A DNA stretch of 40,212 nt from Solitalea agri (lineage in GTDB: Bacteria > Bacteroidota > Bacteroidia > Sphingobacteriales > Sphingobacteriaceae): positions 1 to 40,212 of the forward strand of contig NZ_JAMWYS010000033.1 of NCBI RefSeq assembly GCF_023914155.1. The letters run 5' to 3'. Made by a program: the position numbers and the translations under genes. The notes beneath the pieces are model-generated. The model worked only from the letters and a program-made list of their open reading frames with translations. It had not been told where the DNA came from and did no database searches. How positions within the stretch are numbered: the stretch's first letter is position 1; each line of letters opens with the position of its first letter. This document shows, piece by piece, positions 1-7,112 of this stretch.

Positions 1-523
<523 letters not shown>

Positions 524-542
524 ATATTTTAAGTTTGTTCCT

Positions 543-562
543 TGTTCCGATCTCTCGGAACA
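543..562 (-). other. Hairpin with GAGA tetraloop in the 16S leader
   Basis: A perfect 8-bp inverted repeat (543-550 with 555-562) encloses four bases that read GAGA on the transcribed strand, a GNRA-type tetraloop. It sits about 20 nt upstream of the mature 16S 5' end. It may take part in rRNA leader folding or processing, but no function can be read from the sequence. Confidence 0.6.
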
Positions 563-665
563 GGTGTCTCGTTGATCGCTCAACTCGACATTGTCTCTTG
601 GATTGACAGTTATTCTTAGCTTGATCATGTATCGCTACATTCTCGCGCTGCGCTATTCTCATCTC

Positions 666-676
666 TTCAAAGAACT
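666..676 (-). promoter_or_regulatory. boxA-like antitermination element of the rRNA leader
   Basis: On the minus strand this reads AGTTCTTTGAA. It resembles the boxA-like sequence commonly seen upstream of rRNA genes in Bacteroidota, where Nus factors load. It lies between the promoters and the 16S gene, about 145 nt upstream of the mature 5' end. Assignment is by sequence likeness and position only. Confidence 0.45.
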
Positions 677-798
677 TTTTGACTAACCCCTTGGTTAATC
701 CTTCGTGGATACTTCAGGAATCGAACCTGTTTGCCTTTCGGCGTCCTCTTTATCCTGCTTTCTTTTTTCGCTTCCGACCTTCCGTCTCAGCGGGGCTG

Positions 799-828
799 CA
801 AAGGTAAGCTTCTTTTTTGTTTTCGCAA
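799..828 (-). promoter_or_regulatory. rRNA promoter P1 (Bacteroidota type)
   Basis: On the minus strand TTG (826-828) is followed by 19 nt and then TACCTTTG (799-806). This is an exact match to the Bacteroidota -7 element TAnnTTTG at the usual spacing from a -33 TTG. It is the promoter closest to 16S, giving a leader of about 270 nt. Confidence 0.8.
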
Positions 829-941
829 GAATTATTTTTTATTTTTTTCTCGCCTTTCTGCTTTCTCCTTATCGCTATGCCAGTTTTTCAATCTCTTCGC
901 CTCGATGACTTACTCACCTAAACCCCGTCGTTTCTGGAGTG

Positions 942-973
942 CAAAGGTGAAAACTTTTTTCGCTTTTGCCAAA
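942..973 (-). promoter_or_regulatory. rRNA promoter P2 (Bacteroidota type)
   Basis: On the minus strand TTTG (970-973) is followed by 20 nt and then CACCTTTG (942-949). The latter has one mismatch to TAnnTTTG. The start-site region continues with CACTCC, the same as in P3. It lies about 145 bp upstream of P1. Confidence 0.75.
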
Positions 974-1099
974 TTTATTTTAAAATAATTTCAGCTTCGT
1001 TTCAACCTTTTATTTACCGGCTCCCGCTGCTCTTTTCCCCTGCTCCTGCCTGTAAACCACCCTTTCAATTCCTGCCGCCCTCCTTCCGATTGCGGAGTG

Positions 1100-1130
1100 C
1101 AAAGGTAGAAACTTTCCATCCCCCGCCAAA
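1100..1130 (-). promoter_or_regulatory. rRNA promoter P3 (Bacteroidota type)
   Basis: On the minus strand TTTG (1127-1130) is followed by exactly 19 nt and then TACCTTTG (1100-1107), then CACTCC. Both elements match the Bacteroidota consensus perfectly. It is the farthest of three tandem promoters and would add about 300 nt to the leader relative to P1. Confidence 0.8.
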
Positions 1131-1137
1131 CTCTTTT

Positions 1138-1345
1138 TACCTTTTTATGCAATGGCATCCCTAAAGGGCTGAAGGTGTGGGAGAAAAAGTGACATTCGGC
1201 CATTTAACCGGGGACTACAGGGCGTCGGCAGCTGCCTAACTAAACCTGATTGCAGTGAAAAGCCCTGGTGCGAAGGCTCCCCAGCAAGGGCAAAAGGCTT
1301 GCAACGCAAAGCAGGACCGATGGATCTTGACAGAAACGGAACTGG
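1138..1345. other. GC-rich foldable intergenic stretch, no gene seen
   Basis: No credible coding region covers this stretch behind the rRNA promoters; the open frames here have no recognisable protein. It is clearly richer in G and C than its flanks and full of short complementary arms. Examples are CCTG 1246-1249 with CAGG 1312-1315, AAGCC 1260-1264 with GGCTT 1296-1300, and GCCCT 1262-1266 with AGGGC 1287-1291. The last two are alternatives to each other. It could be a dispersed intergenic element or a structured RNA. Neither is established. Confidence 0.35.
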
Positions 1346-1386
1346 TGTTTGCTTATCTATTATACTATATAAATAGTGCGTTCCTC

Positions 1387-1766
1387 CTATAAATACCACT
1401 TCTTATATCGAAGCAATGCTTCAAAGAAATAGTAATCGGCATAGGTTAACTGAACATCAACCTCAGATTTATGAGGAATTGACCAGACACTGCGCTTAAG
1501 AATAAAACCTCCATTTTCTCCGGCGCGGGCTCTGTAATCAGAAATGCAGTAGCTGTGTCAATAGTTAATTTATAGGAGGGGTTACCAGTTAAACGATATG
1601 CATTACCCAAACTGCAAACCATCATAAACCCTAAATCATGGTGCCCTGTAAAATATTTTTCCTTCTCAAGAATGTTTAATCGTTTTTTTTGCCTCTTCTA
1701 GTAACTGTTTATCATGGGTATACTCATAAATAGAGAGCATAAACTGCAAACTGAATAAGCATTAAA
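1387..1766 (-). pseudogene. Remnant of a glycoside hydrolase family 88 gene (unsaturated glucuronyl hydrolase type)
   Basis: Three pieces of one protein family are readable on the minus strand in family order but in shifted frames. The first (~1680-1760) includes SIYEYTHDKQLLEEAKK. The second (~1530-1670) includes YFTGHHDLGFM, CSLGNAYRLTGN. The third (1387-~1545) includes YRARAGENGGF, SEVDV and LTYADYYFFEALLRYKK, then a TAG stop. HDLGFM, GNAYRLTGN and LTYADYYFLEALLRYKK-like strings are hallmarks of GH88 enzymes, which are about 400 residues long. Here a frameshift lies near an A8 run (about 1683-1690), the central ~200 residues are missing, and the 5' end is lost. The catalytic barrel cannot form. 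Only about 380 bp remain. Confidence 0.8.
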
Positions 1767-1834
1767 TTAATCATCAAACAAAGTTTGGTTTTCATTGAGG
1801 GACAGAAATTATTTGTTATTATTATAGATGTAGG

Positions 1835-2458
1835 TTATTTTTCGGGAACTCTTTTACGCATCTCCTGAGCAATTTGGCAAGCATTATCATCTGATTTCTT
1901 TTCCAATTGATCAATAATTAGTGAATGATTGTGCTTATTTCGATTTTGAGAAAGCTTATAGGTAGTCTGTATCTCTTTCACTTCGATTTCAAAACCGATG
2001 ATTCCTTTCATTTCCTTGCGAACCATTTCTTGGGACATAGTGTGGAGCGAAACCGGATTCTGTGAGTCTACTTCATATTTATCAACCAGTTTAGAAAGGG
2101 AATCGTACAGTTCTTCTCCTTCTATGAGTTTAATTGTTCCGTAAACATGAACTGCCAAATAGTTCCAGGTTGGAACATTTTCGTGATCGTACCATGAAGG
2201 CGAAATGTAAGTATGAGCTCCCTGGAAAATCACCAACACCACTTCTTCTGCATTGAATTCCTTCCATTGCGGGTTGACTTTTGAAATATGACCTGAAAGC
2301 GTTACCGCACCTTTATCATCAATATTTAGGTACAAAGGAATATGAGTAGCCCATGGCCGATTATTGACATGGCTTACCATTATCCCAAAGCTATTTTGGC
2401 GAATAAATTCGTAGATTTCTTCCGTGTTATCGTTCCTGTAATTTTTTGGAGTGTACAT
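1835..2458 (-). CDS. PaiB-family FMN-binding protein / negative transcriptional regulator
   Basis: A 207-residue protein of the PaiB family (FMN-binding split barrel), known from Bacillus subtilis PaiB as a negative regulator of sporulation and degradative enzymes. Family features visible are the N-terminal MYTPKNY, the segment NRPWATHIPLYLN (residues 33-45) and GAHTYISPSWYD (80-91). The C-terminal part contains the usual conserved IIGFEIEV stretch. The length is typical and the protein has no signal peptide, so it is cytosolic. It stands alone: upstream is a gap before the DsrE-like gene and downstream is the GH88 remnant. In Bacteroidota such proteins are widespread and may act as flavin-dependent enzymes rather than regulators. 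The target is unknown. Confidence 0.9.
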   Translation of the reverse strand: MYTPKNYRNDNTEEIYEFIRQNSFGIMVSHVNNRPWATHIPLYLNIDDKGAVTLSGHISKVNPQWKEFNAEEVVLVIFQGAHTYISPSWYDHENVPTWNYLAVHVYGTIKLIEGEELYDSLSKLVDKYEVDSQNPVSLHTMSQEMVRKEMKGIIGFEIEVKEIQTTYKLSQNRNKHNHSLIIDQLEKKSDDNACQIAQEMRKRVPEK

Positions 2459-2576
2459 ATTTCTCTAAGCAATCTCCGAATTTAGAAATTACAATGGAGA
2501 TTTAATTCTAGATAACACACAAAACCTTTGTTCCGGAAATCTTAACTGTTCACTTTTGATTCCCTACTAACAATCA

Positions 2577-3278
2577 TTAACCGGCAAAGCAATAGGCACA
2601 TCCGTGTTCCTGAGCACGACCAACTGCCCATACTCCCGACGGAACCACCATGACCCCAGGCAGAACACCAGAAAGCCAATCTTTTTTCACCTCTGCTGCA
2701 TCCAAACTCATGCCTTGAGCCACCACTGCACTGTAAACAGTCAAGGCCATATCACAAACACAGAACATGACACCACTTTGCTGCAGATCATTGATACCAA
2801 TGCTTACGGCTCCTATACCAGGAACCTTGAAATCATCTGGCTTGGGTTGCCAAAAAGGATTTCGAACTGAAGCAGCCTTGCTTACAGGATCATCATATTT
2901 AAAAACTTCACCAAACTTATATTTTTCCCATAATCGGTTTTCCATAGCAAAAGGAATAGCTCCATGTCGAAGAATGACAACAACCCCGCATTCTTTAGTA
3001 GGAGTTCCTGTTTTTTCGTTGGTTAACAAAAACACTTTTGGCCAGGCAAAAGGTAAAATATCATTCGGTTCAGTAACATCAAAAACAATCTTATGCTTAC
3101 CTTTTATTTGATTGAACCAGGCATCAGCATCACCAACTTTTGAATTATCGGCTAATAATTCAGCAGGAGCTACGAGCGGCTTAATCCATGAACTCAGTCC
3201 TAAAGTTGCAGCACCGGCGGCCAAAATTCCAAGAAAGTTTCGTCTTGGTGTAGGTTGATTAAATTCAAATGGTTCCAT
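2577..3278 (-). CDS. Tat-exported DsrE/DsrF-like protein with C-terminal CxxC
   Basis: A 233-residue protein whose N-terminus carries a twin-arginine motif (RRNFLG, residues 12-17) and a hydrophobic stretch to about residue 30, so it is predicted to be exported folded to the periplasm. The mature part resembles DsrE/DsrF-like sulfur-relay proteins found in Bacteroidota, with conserved VVILRHGAIPFAM, FCVCDMALTVYS and VPSGVWAVGRAQ. Cysteines lie at 97, 173, 175 (CVC), 227 and 230 (CAYC near the C-terminus), which suits persulfide or redox chemistry. The gene follows the TsdA-like cytochrome by 38 nt on the same strand, suggesting one transcript. DsrE proteins are usually cytosolic, so export is notable. 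The substrate is inferred, not shown. Confidence 0.82.
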   Translation of the reverse strand: MEPFEFNQPTPRRNFLGILAAGAATLGLSSWIKPLVAPAELLADNSKVGDADAWFNQIKGKHKIVFDVTEPNDILPFAWPKVFLLTNEKTGTPTKECGVVVILRHGAIPFAMENRLWEKYKFGEVFKYDDPVSKAASVRNPFWQPKPDDFKVPGIGAVSIGINDLQQSGVMFCVCDMALTVYSAVVAQGMSLDAAEVKKDWLSGVLPGVMVVPSGVWAVGRAQEHGCAYCFAG

Positions 3279-3316
3279 AATACTTGATTTTAGGGTTTAT
3301 AATTGGTTAAACAGAA

Positions 3317-4366
3317 TCATTTTTTACTGGCAATCATCGGTTTAAAAGGACCATACTTATGCTCATTTTCTGAAAAGTTATCTGCATAAGGGCCAAACGG
3401 ATAATCAATGGGCTTTTGTGCCTTGTCGGGCCAATCTGTAGTATAATTTTTTATTGGGCGTTGTTGGCTGTTAACAAAAGCCGCCACGTCCCAGGCTTCT
3501 TCGTCAGTTAGCACCGGTTGCTTATAATTGGTTCCATACGGCATGTTGGCTTTTATATAAGATGCAAAGCGGCTCAAGCGATACAAACCGGCACCAATGT
3601 TATAACTGTTTTTACCCCATAATGGAGGATATTCATAAGCGATCTTATCCGCGTATAATTTTCCTTCACCGTTAACTCCGTGGCAACGTAAACATTGCTG
3701 AACATATACCATTCTCCCTTTCAAAGTATCAGCCGCTCTATCGATATAGGAAAGATTATACAAACCCGCTCCTTTTGGAGTTTCTCCCCTCTTCACATTC
3801 TGACCTAACCATTTCATATAGATTACAATCGCCCTAAGCTCTTTACTATTATCATCCAATTTCCTTCCGTTCAAGCTACGTTCAATACAATCATTTATTC
3901 TTTTTTCAATGGATTCGATAGAACCGGAACGGGCTCTGAATTTAGGGTAAGTGGATGCGACGGCGCTATAATTATTCCCAAAAGGCTTAGTACCTGCAGC
4001 CAAATGACAATTCTGGCAGTTCATGCCATTAGTAATCTGCATAACACTTCCTCTGGGACCAAGGTATTTTGCTGTATGCATGATCAATTCACGACCATAA
4101 TGAACCATCTTACCGGAATCATCTGTTGGAATTGAAAGCGTATCAGGAGCTACCCAAACTTTCTTTGTCAATGAAGCGTCGGTTTTTCTCTGAGTGGATG
4201 AATCAGATCCACTTTGAGTAGTATTCCCGGCACTATTAGGATTACAAGCAACTAAAAAATAGATTAAATGAATAAGAATAAAGGAAGTGATAAACGTATT
4301 GTTTCCCCGAAAAAGGTTTTTATCTTTTCCGAACTCAAGATGCCGGGGTAGGTTTCTGTTAAGCAT
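3317..4366 (-). CDS. tsdA: TsdA-type diheme cytochrome c (thiosulfate dehydrogenase / tetrathionate reductase)
   Basis: A 349-residue protein with two c-type heme sites, CQNCH (117-121) and CLRCH (225-229). The segment after heme 1, AGTKPFGNNYSAVASTYPKF, is typical of TsdA, which interconverts thiosulfate and tetrathionate. Cys160 in RINDC lies at the right distance to be the unusual cysteine ligand of heme 1. Met275, preceded by Asn274, fits the heme 2 ligand position. The N-terminus has a hydrophobic stretch ending LVAC (38-41), a lipobox, so the mature protein is probably a periplasmic lipoprotein. The start shown is the only ATG that keeps the signal sequence. Reaction direction cannot be read from sequence. 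It heads a two-gene unit with the DsrE-like gene. Confidence 0.85.
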   Translation of the reverse strand: MLNRNLPRHLEFGKDKNLFRGNNTFITSFILIHLIYFLVACNPNSAGNTTQSGSDSSTQRKTDASLTKKVWVAPDTLSIPTDDSGKMVHYGRELIMHTAKYLGPRGSVMQITNGMNCQNCHLAAGTKPFGNNYSAVASTYPKFRARSGSIESIEKRINDCIERSLNGRKLDDNSKELRAIVIYMKWLGQNVKRGETPKGAGLYNLSYIDRAADTLKGRMVYVQQCLRCHGVNGEGKLYADKIAYEYPPLWGKNSYNIGAGLYRLSRFASYIKANMPYGTNYKQPVLTDEEAWDVAAFVNSQQRPIKNYTTDWPDKAQKPIDYPFGPYADNFSENEHKYGPFKPMIASKK

Positions 4367-4454
4367 GCTTTAAAGGCACAAAGCAGGCCATCTGATTTTT
4401 AACAATTATCTAAATTACTAATAATTAACACCTTAATAGTCATTTATAAAAAAG

Positions 4455-4486
4455 AAAAGAGGAAATCCTACTGAATCTCCTCTTTT
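4455..4486 (-). terminator. Rho-independent terminator of the chitinase gene
   Basis: The 9-bp arms AAAAGAGGA and TCCTCTTTT surround a 14-nt loop, followed on the minus strand by a T-rich tail. It lies 25 nt past the chitinase stop and separates that gene from tsdA. Confidence 0.75.
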
Positions 4487-4510
4487 ATATTACTTTTTCG
4501 ATTGAGGGAA

Positions 4511-5611
4511 TTACCTCTTTTTAACGCTATCAATCACATCTAATAAGCCGTCCTGTTTTGCATCCTCTTTAATCTCCCAAAACATAATTCCACCCAACTT
4601 TTTGTCAATTGCATATTGAGTTTTTAGTTCAATCGATTTTTTATCATCATAGGTAAGATATTGCATTAATTTAGCATTATATAAATACGGAGCTTTGGCG
4701 GTATCGTCCCAATAGTATGTGAAATCCTTATCCTTAAGCAATTCGCCTGCAATTTTTTCGTATGAAAATCCTGTTTTAAACTTACCTGATTGATATAGAC
4801 CATTCTCGGTCATAGGCACGTTTTCCCACATACGGCCATAAAAAGCAGCGCCAATAACAATTTGCTTTGAAGGTACTCCATGATTTAAAAGATAGGTAAC
4901 AGCGTTGTCGGTTGATTCTTTTTGTTGAGGTGACGAGTATAAAGCCGTATGATGCCCAGTTTTAACCGAGTAACCATTTACTAAGTCATAACTCATCAGG
5001 TTTACGAAATCAACCTGAGGCATAGCCGATTTCCAATCAATTGACTCTTCAATGGCCTTTTGAAAACCTCCTGCAGCAAATGATATCGACATTTTCTTTC
5101 CTAAAACCTTTCGTAATTCTGTAACCAGGGCCGTAAAGTTCGGTTTATCTTCAGGAGTAAATTTATGCCCCGGAGGCCCCTCTATTGCAGGATACTCCCA
5201 ATCTAAATCAATCCCATCCGTTTTAAAGAAGTCGCTTAATTGCTTAACGGATTGAGCAAACTCAGTCCGGCCGGCAGCTGTTGAGAAAGCATCGGAGCAG
5301 GTTGGACAACCTTCCCAACCACCTAATGATAAAAGAACCCTTAGCTTTGGATTTCTTTGTTTAAGCGCAACCAACTCCTGAATTGTGGCTGTATCCGCTT
5401 CTCTATCGACGTTCAGCTTGTTTCCTTTCAAATGGCAAAAGCTAAAAATAACATGGGTGATTTTTTCGGCCTGTATTTGTTTAGCCTCATCGGCACTACC
5501 CCAAAAATAGGCGATTACTTTAAAATCTTTTTTTGCTTGTGAATACCCTAATAAGCTAATGCTTAACAAGGCAAAACAGGTTACAAGAAACTTGGCTTTA
5601 GATAGTATCAT
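4511..5611 (-). CDS. Secreted chitinase, glycoside hydrolase family 18
   Basis: A 366-residue protein with a Sec signal peptide (cleavage after about residue 24-26, in GYSQA). A single GH18 barrel follows: SLGGW (95-99) and the catalytic DGIDLDWEY (132-140), giving the DxxDxDxE motif with Glu139 as the acid. Later come the family segments VDFVNLMSYDL and a C-terminal GGIMFWEIKED. It hydrolyses beta-1,4 GlcNAc chains such as chitin. No carbohydrate-binding module or type IX secretion C-terminal domain is present, so it is probably periplasmic or released. It is divergent from an exported YdjC-type deacetylase 112 nt away, which suggests a shared chitin role. An endo-N-acetylglucosaminidase activity cannot be ruled out. 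Confidence 0.92.
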   Translation of the reverse strand: MILSKAKFLVTCFALLSISLLGYSQAKKDFKVIAYFWGSADEAKQIQAEKITHVIFSFCHLKGNKLNVDREADTATIQELVALKQRNPKLRVLLSLGGWEGCPTCSDAFSTAAGRTEFAQSVKQLSDFFKTDGIDLDWEYPAIEGPPGHKFTPEDKPNFTALVTELRKVLGKKMSISFAAGGFQKAIEESIDWKSAMPQVDFVNLMSYDLVNGYSVKTGHHTALYSSPQQKESTDNAVTYLLNHGVPSKQIVIGAAFYGRMWENVPMTENGLYQSGKFKTGFSYEKIAGELLKDKDFTYYWDDTAKAPYLYNAKLMQYLTYDDKKSIELKTQYAIDKKLGGIMFWEIKEDAKQDGLLDVIDSVKKR

Positions 5612-5723
5612 AATTTCAAAAAAGAAAAGGTTGGGTTAAAACTTTACTATAGTTTTTAATTATTTTTTGTAAATGTAATTATTTAATAAAATGTTTTTAA
5701 ATTCAATTAGTAATAAAATCGTT

Positions 5724-6602
5724 ATGAAAAAGCTATTAAATCTACTTATTCTTTGTTTGTTAACATTTTACTCCTATGCTCAAACACCGAAGCTTTTGTT
5801 AAGATTAGATGATAATGGAATGAACCATTCAGTAAACACTGCTATAAAAGAAGTTGCTGAAACAGGTATTCCATTCTCAACTTCGGTTATGTTTGCTTGT
5901 CCTTGGTATCAGGAAACGGTTGAAATTCTGAAAAAATATCCAATGATTTCAGTTGGCGTACATTTAACGTTAAACGCTGAATGGAAATACTATCGTTGGG
6001 GGCCTGTTGCCGGCAGATCGGCTGTTCCGAGCCTGGTAGATTCGAATGGTTACTTCTATTCTTCAACTGCTCAATTTTTAGCCAGTAAATATGCCCTTAA
6101 AGATGTTGAAAAAGAACTATCCGCTCAAATTGAACGTGCATTAAGATCGGGGTTGAAAATCGACTATGTAGACTTTCATATGGGAACCGCATTAGCAACA
6201 CCTGAACTAAGAGCTACTGTTGAAAAACTGGCTAAAAAATATGGATTAGGCATCTCCCACTATATGGGCGAACAATATAAAACCATGTTTGAAATACCAG
6301 TGGACAAGAAAAAGGATGCCTTATTTCAGCATTTGAAAGAGTTAAACCCATCAAAAGTGAACCTAATGGTGTTTCATGTTGCCAAACGTGACCCTGAAAT
6401 GGAAGCTTTGATTGATATGAATAGTCCGGATATGCAAGCGGTGAACAACGAGCCTATTGTGGCCATTCATCGTACTACTGAGTTATCCTTATTGCTTTCA
6501 AAAGAATTTCAGGATTTGATAAAAAGCGGAAATGTTCAATTGATTACCTATAAAGACCTTATTAAATCGATTGGTTTAGCGAACATGAAGTCTCCGTTTT
6601 AA
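5724..6602 (+). CDS. Exported YdjC/ChbG-type carbohydrate deacetylase
   Basis: A 292-residue protein of the YdjC family, relatives of ChbG, which removes an acetyl group from chito-oligosaccharides. Likely metal ligands are Asp29/Asp30 in LLLRLDDNG, His80 in VGVHLTLN and His152 in DFHMG. An upstream in-frame ATG exists at 5691. The start at 5724 is preferred because MKKLLNLLILCLLTFYSYAQ is then a clean signal peptide. ChbG itself is cytosolic, so the exported form is a difference typical of Bacteroidota relatives. It is divergent from the secreted chitinase and could deacetylate the chitinase's products. Substrate is inferred from family and neighbour. Confidence 0.85.
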   Translation: MKKLLNLLILCLLTFYSYAQTPKLLLRLDDNGMNHSVNTAIKEVAETGIPFSTSVMFACPWYQETVEILKKYPMISVGVHLTLNAEWKYYRWGPVAGRSAVPSLVDSNGYFYSSTAQFLASKYALKDVEKELSAQIERALRSGLKIDYVDFHMGTALATPELRATVEKLAKKYGLGISHYMGEQYKTMFEIPVDKKKDALFQHLKELNPSKVNLMVFHVAKRDPEMEALIDMNSPDMQAVNNEPIVAIHRTTELSLLLSKEFQDLIKSGNVQLITYKDLIKSIGLANMKSPF

Positions 6603-6661
6603 GCTTATATAGATAGTTTCTTCTCTATTTTATCATTAGAAGAAAACCATGTTTTCTAAAA

Positions 6662-7045
6662 TTATTCAATCACAGAAGTTATCCACCAACTGTTTCCGTT
6701 CGAATCGAGCACACCGCAACTGCGGCCATATTCCTGGTTAGCGGGTTCCATTATCGATTTTGCACCTGCGTCTAATGCCCTTTTATATCGTTGGTCAGTA
6801 TCATCCACATAAATAAATAAACCGGAAGTCTGTGGTGGATATTGATCAGTGCTATTAGCGAACATGATCACACTATCGCCTATGAATACTTCAGCATGCC
6901 TGATCTTTTGATTGTCATCAAGCATTTTGAATTTTTCTTTCGCATCAAATACGTGTTGAGTAAACTTCATGAAGCCTTCTGCATCGGGCAAAATCAAGTA
7001 AACCATTACTTGCTGATAGCCCTCAGGAATTTGTACTGTTTTCAT
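6662..7045 (-). CDS. VOC-superfamily (glyoxalase/PhnB-like) protein
   Basis: A 127-residue single-domain protein of the vicinal oxygen chelate fold, closest in style to PhnB-like or bleomycin-resistance-like members. It shows YLILPDAEGFMKFTQHVF near the start, HAEVFIGDSVIMFAN in the middle, FIYVDDTDQRYKRALDAGA and the terminal GRSCGVLDSNGNSWWI. Members form dimers and may bind metals or small ligands, and the actual substrate is unknown. It is cytosolic. It lies 67 nt downstream of the AraC-type regulator on the same strand, so the regulator may act on it. It converges with the YdjC gene, with only weak hairpins in between. Confidence 0.85.
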   Translation of the reverse strand: MKTVQIPEGYQQVMVYLILPDAEGFMKFTQHVFDAKEKFKMLDDNQKIRHAEVFIGDSVIMFANSTDQYPPQTSGLFIYVDDTDQRYKRALDAGAKSIMEPANQEYGRSCGVLDSNGNSWWITSVIE

Positions 7046-7112
7046 GGTTATCTATTTTATATAGCTAAGGTAGAAGCATTAAAGTGTATAAAATTGGAAG
7101 AAAACGACAAAA

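Noticed and set aside
700-780. A complete tRNA gene in the rRNA leader
   Set aside because: Only a T-arm-like stem-loop and a CCA are found; the acceptor, D and anticodon arms are missing.
705-1399. Several short open frames on both strands between the 16S gene and 1400
   Set aside because: They are compositionally odd (runs of Phe and Ser), overlap the rRNA promoters and have no recognisable domain.
6617-6657. Bidirectional terminator between the YdjC and VOC genes
   Set aside because: Two short AT-rich hairpins (8 and 7 bp) are present but without a T-run, so the call is too weak.
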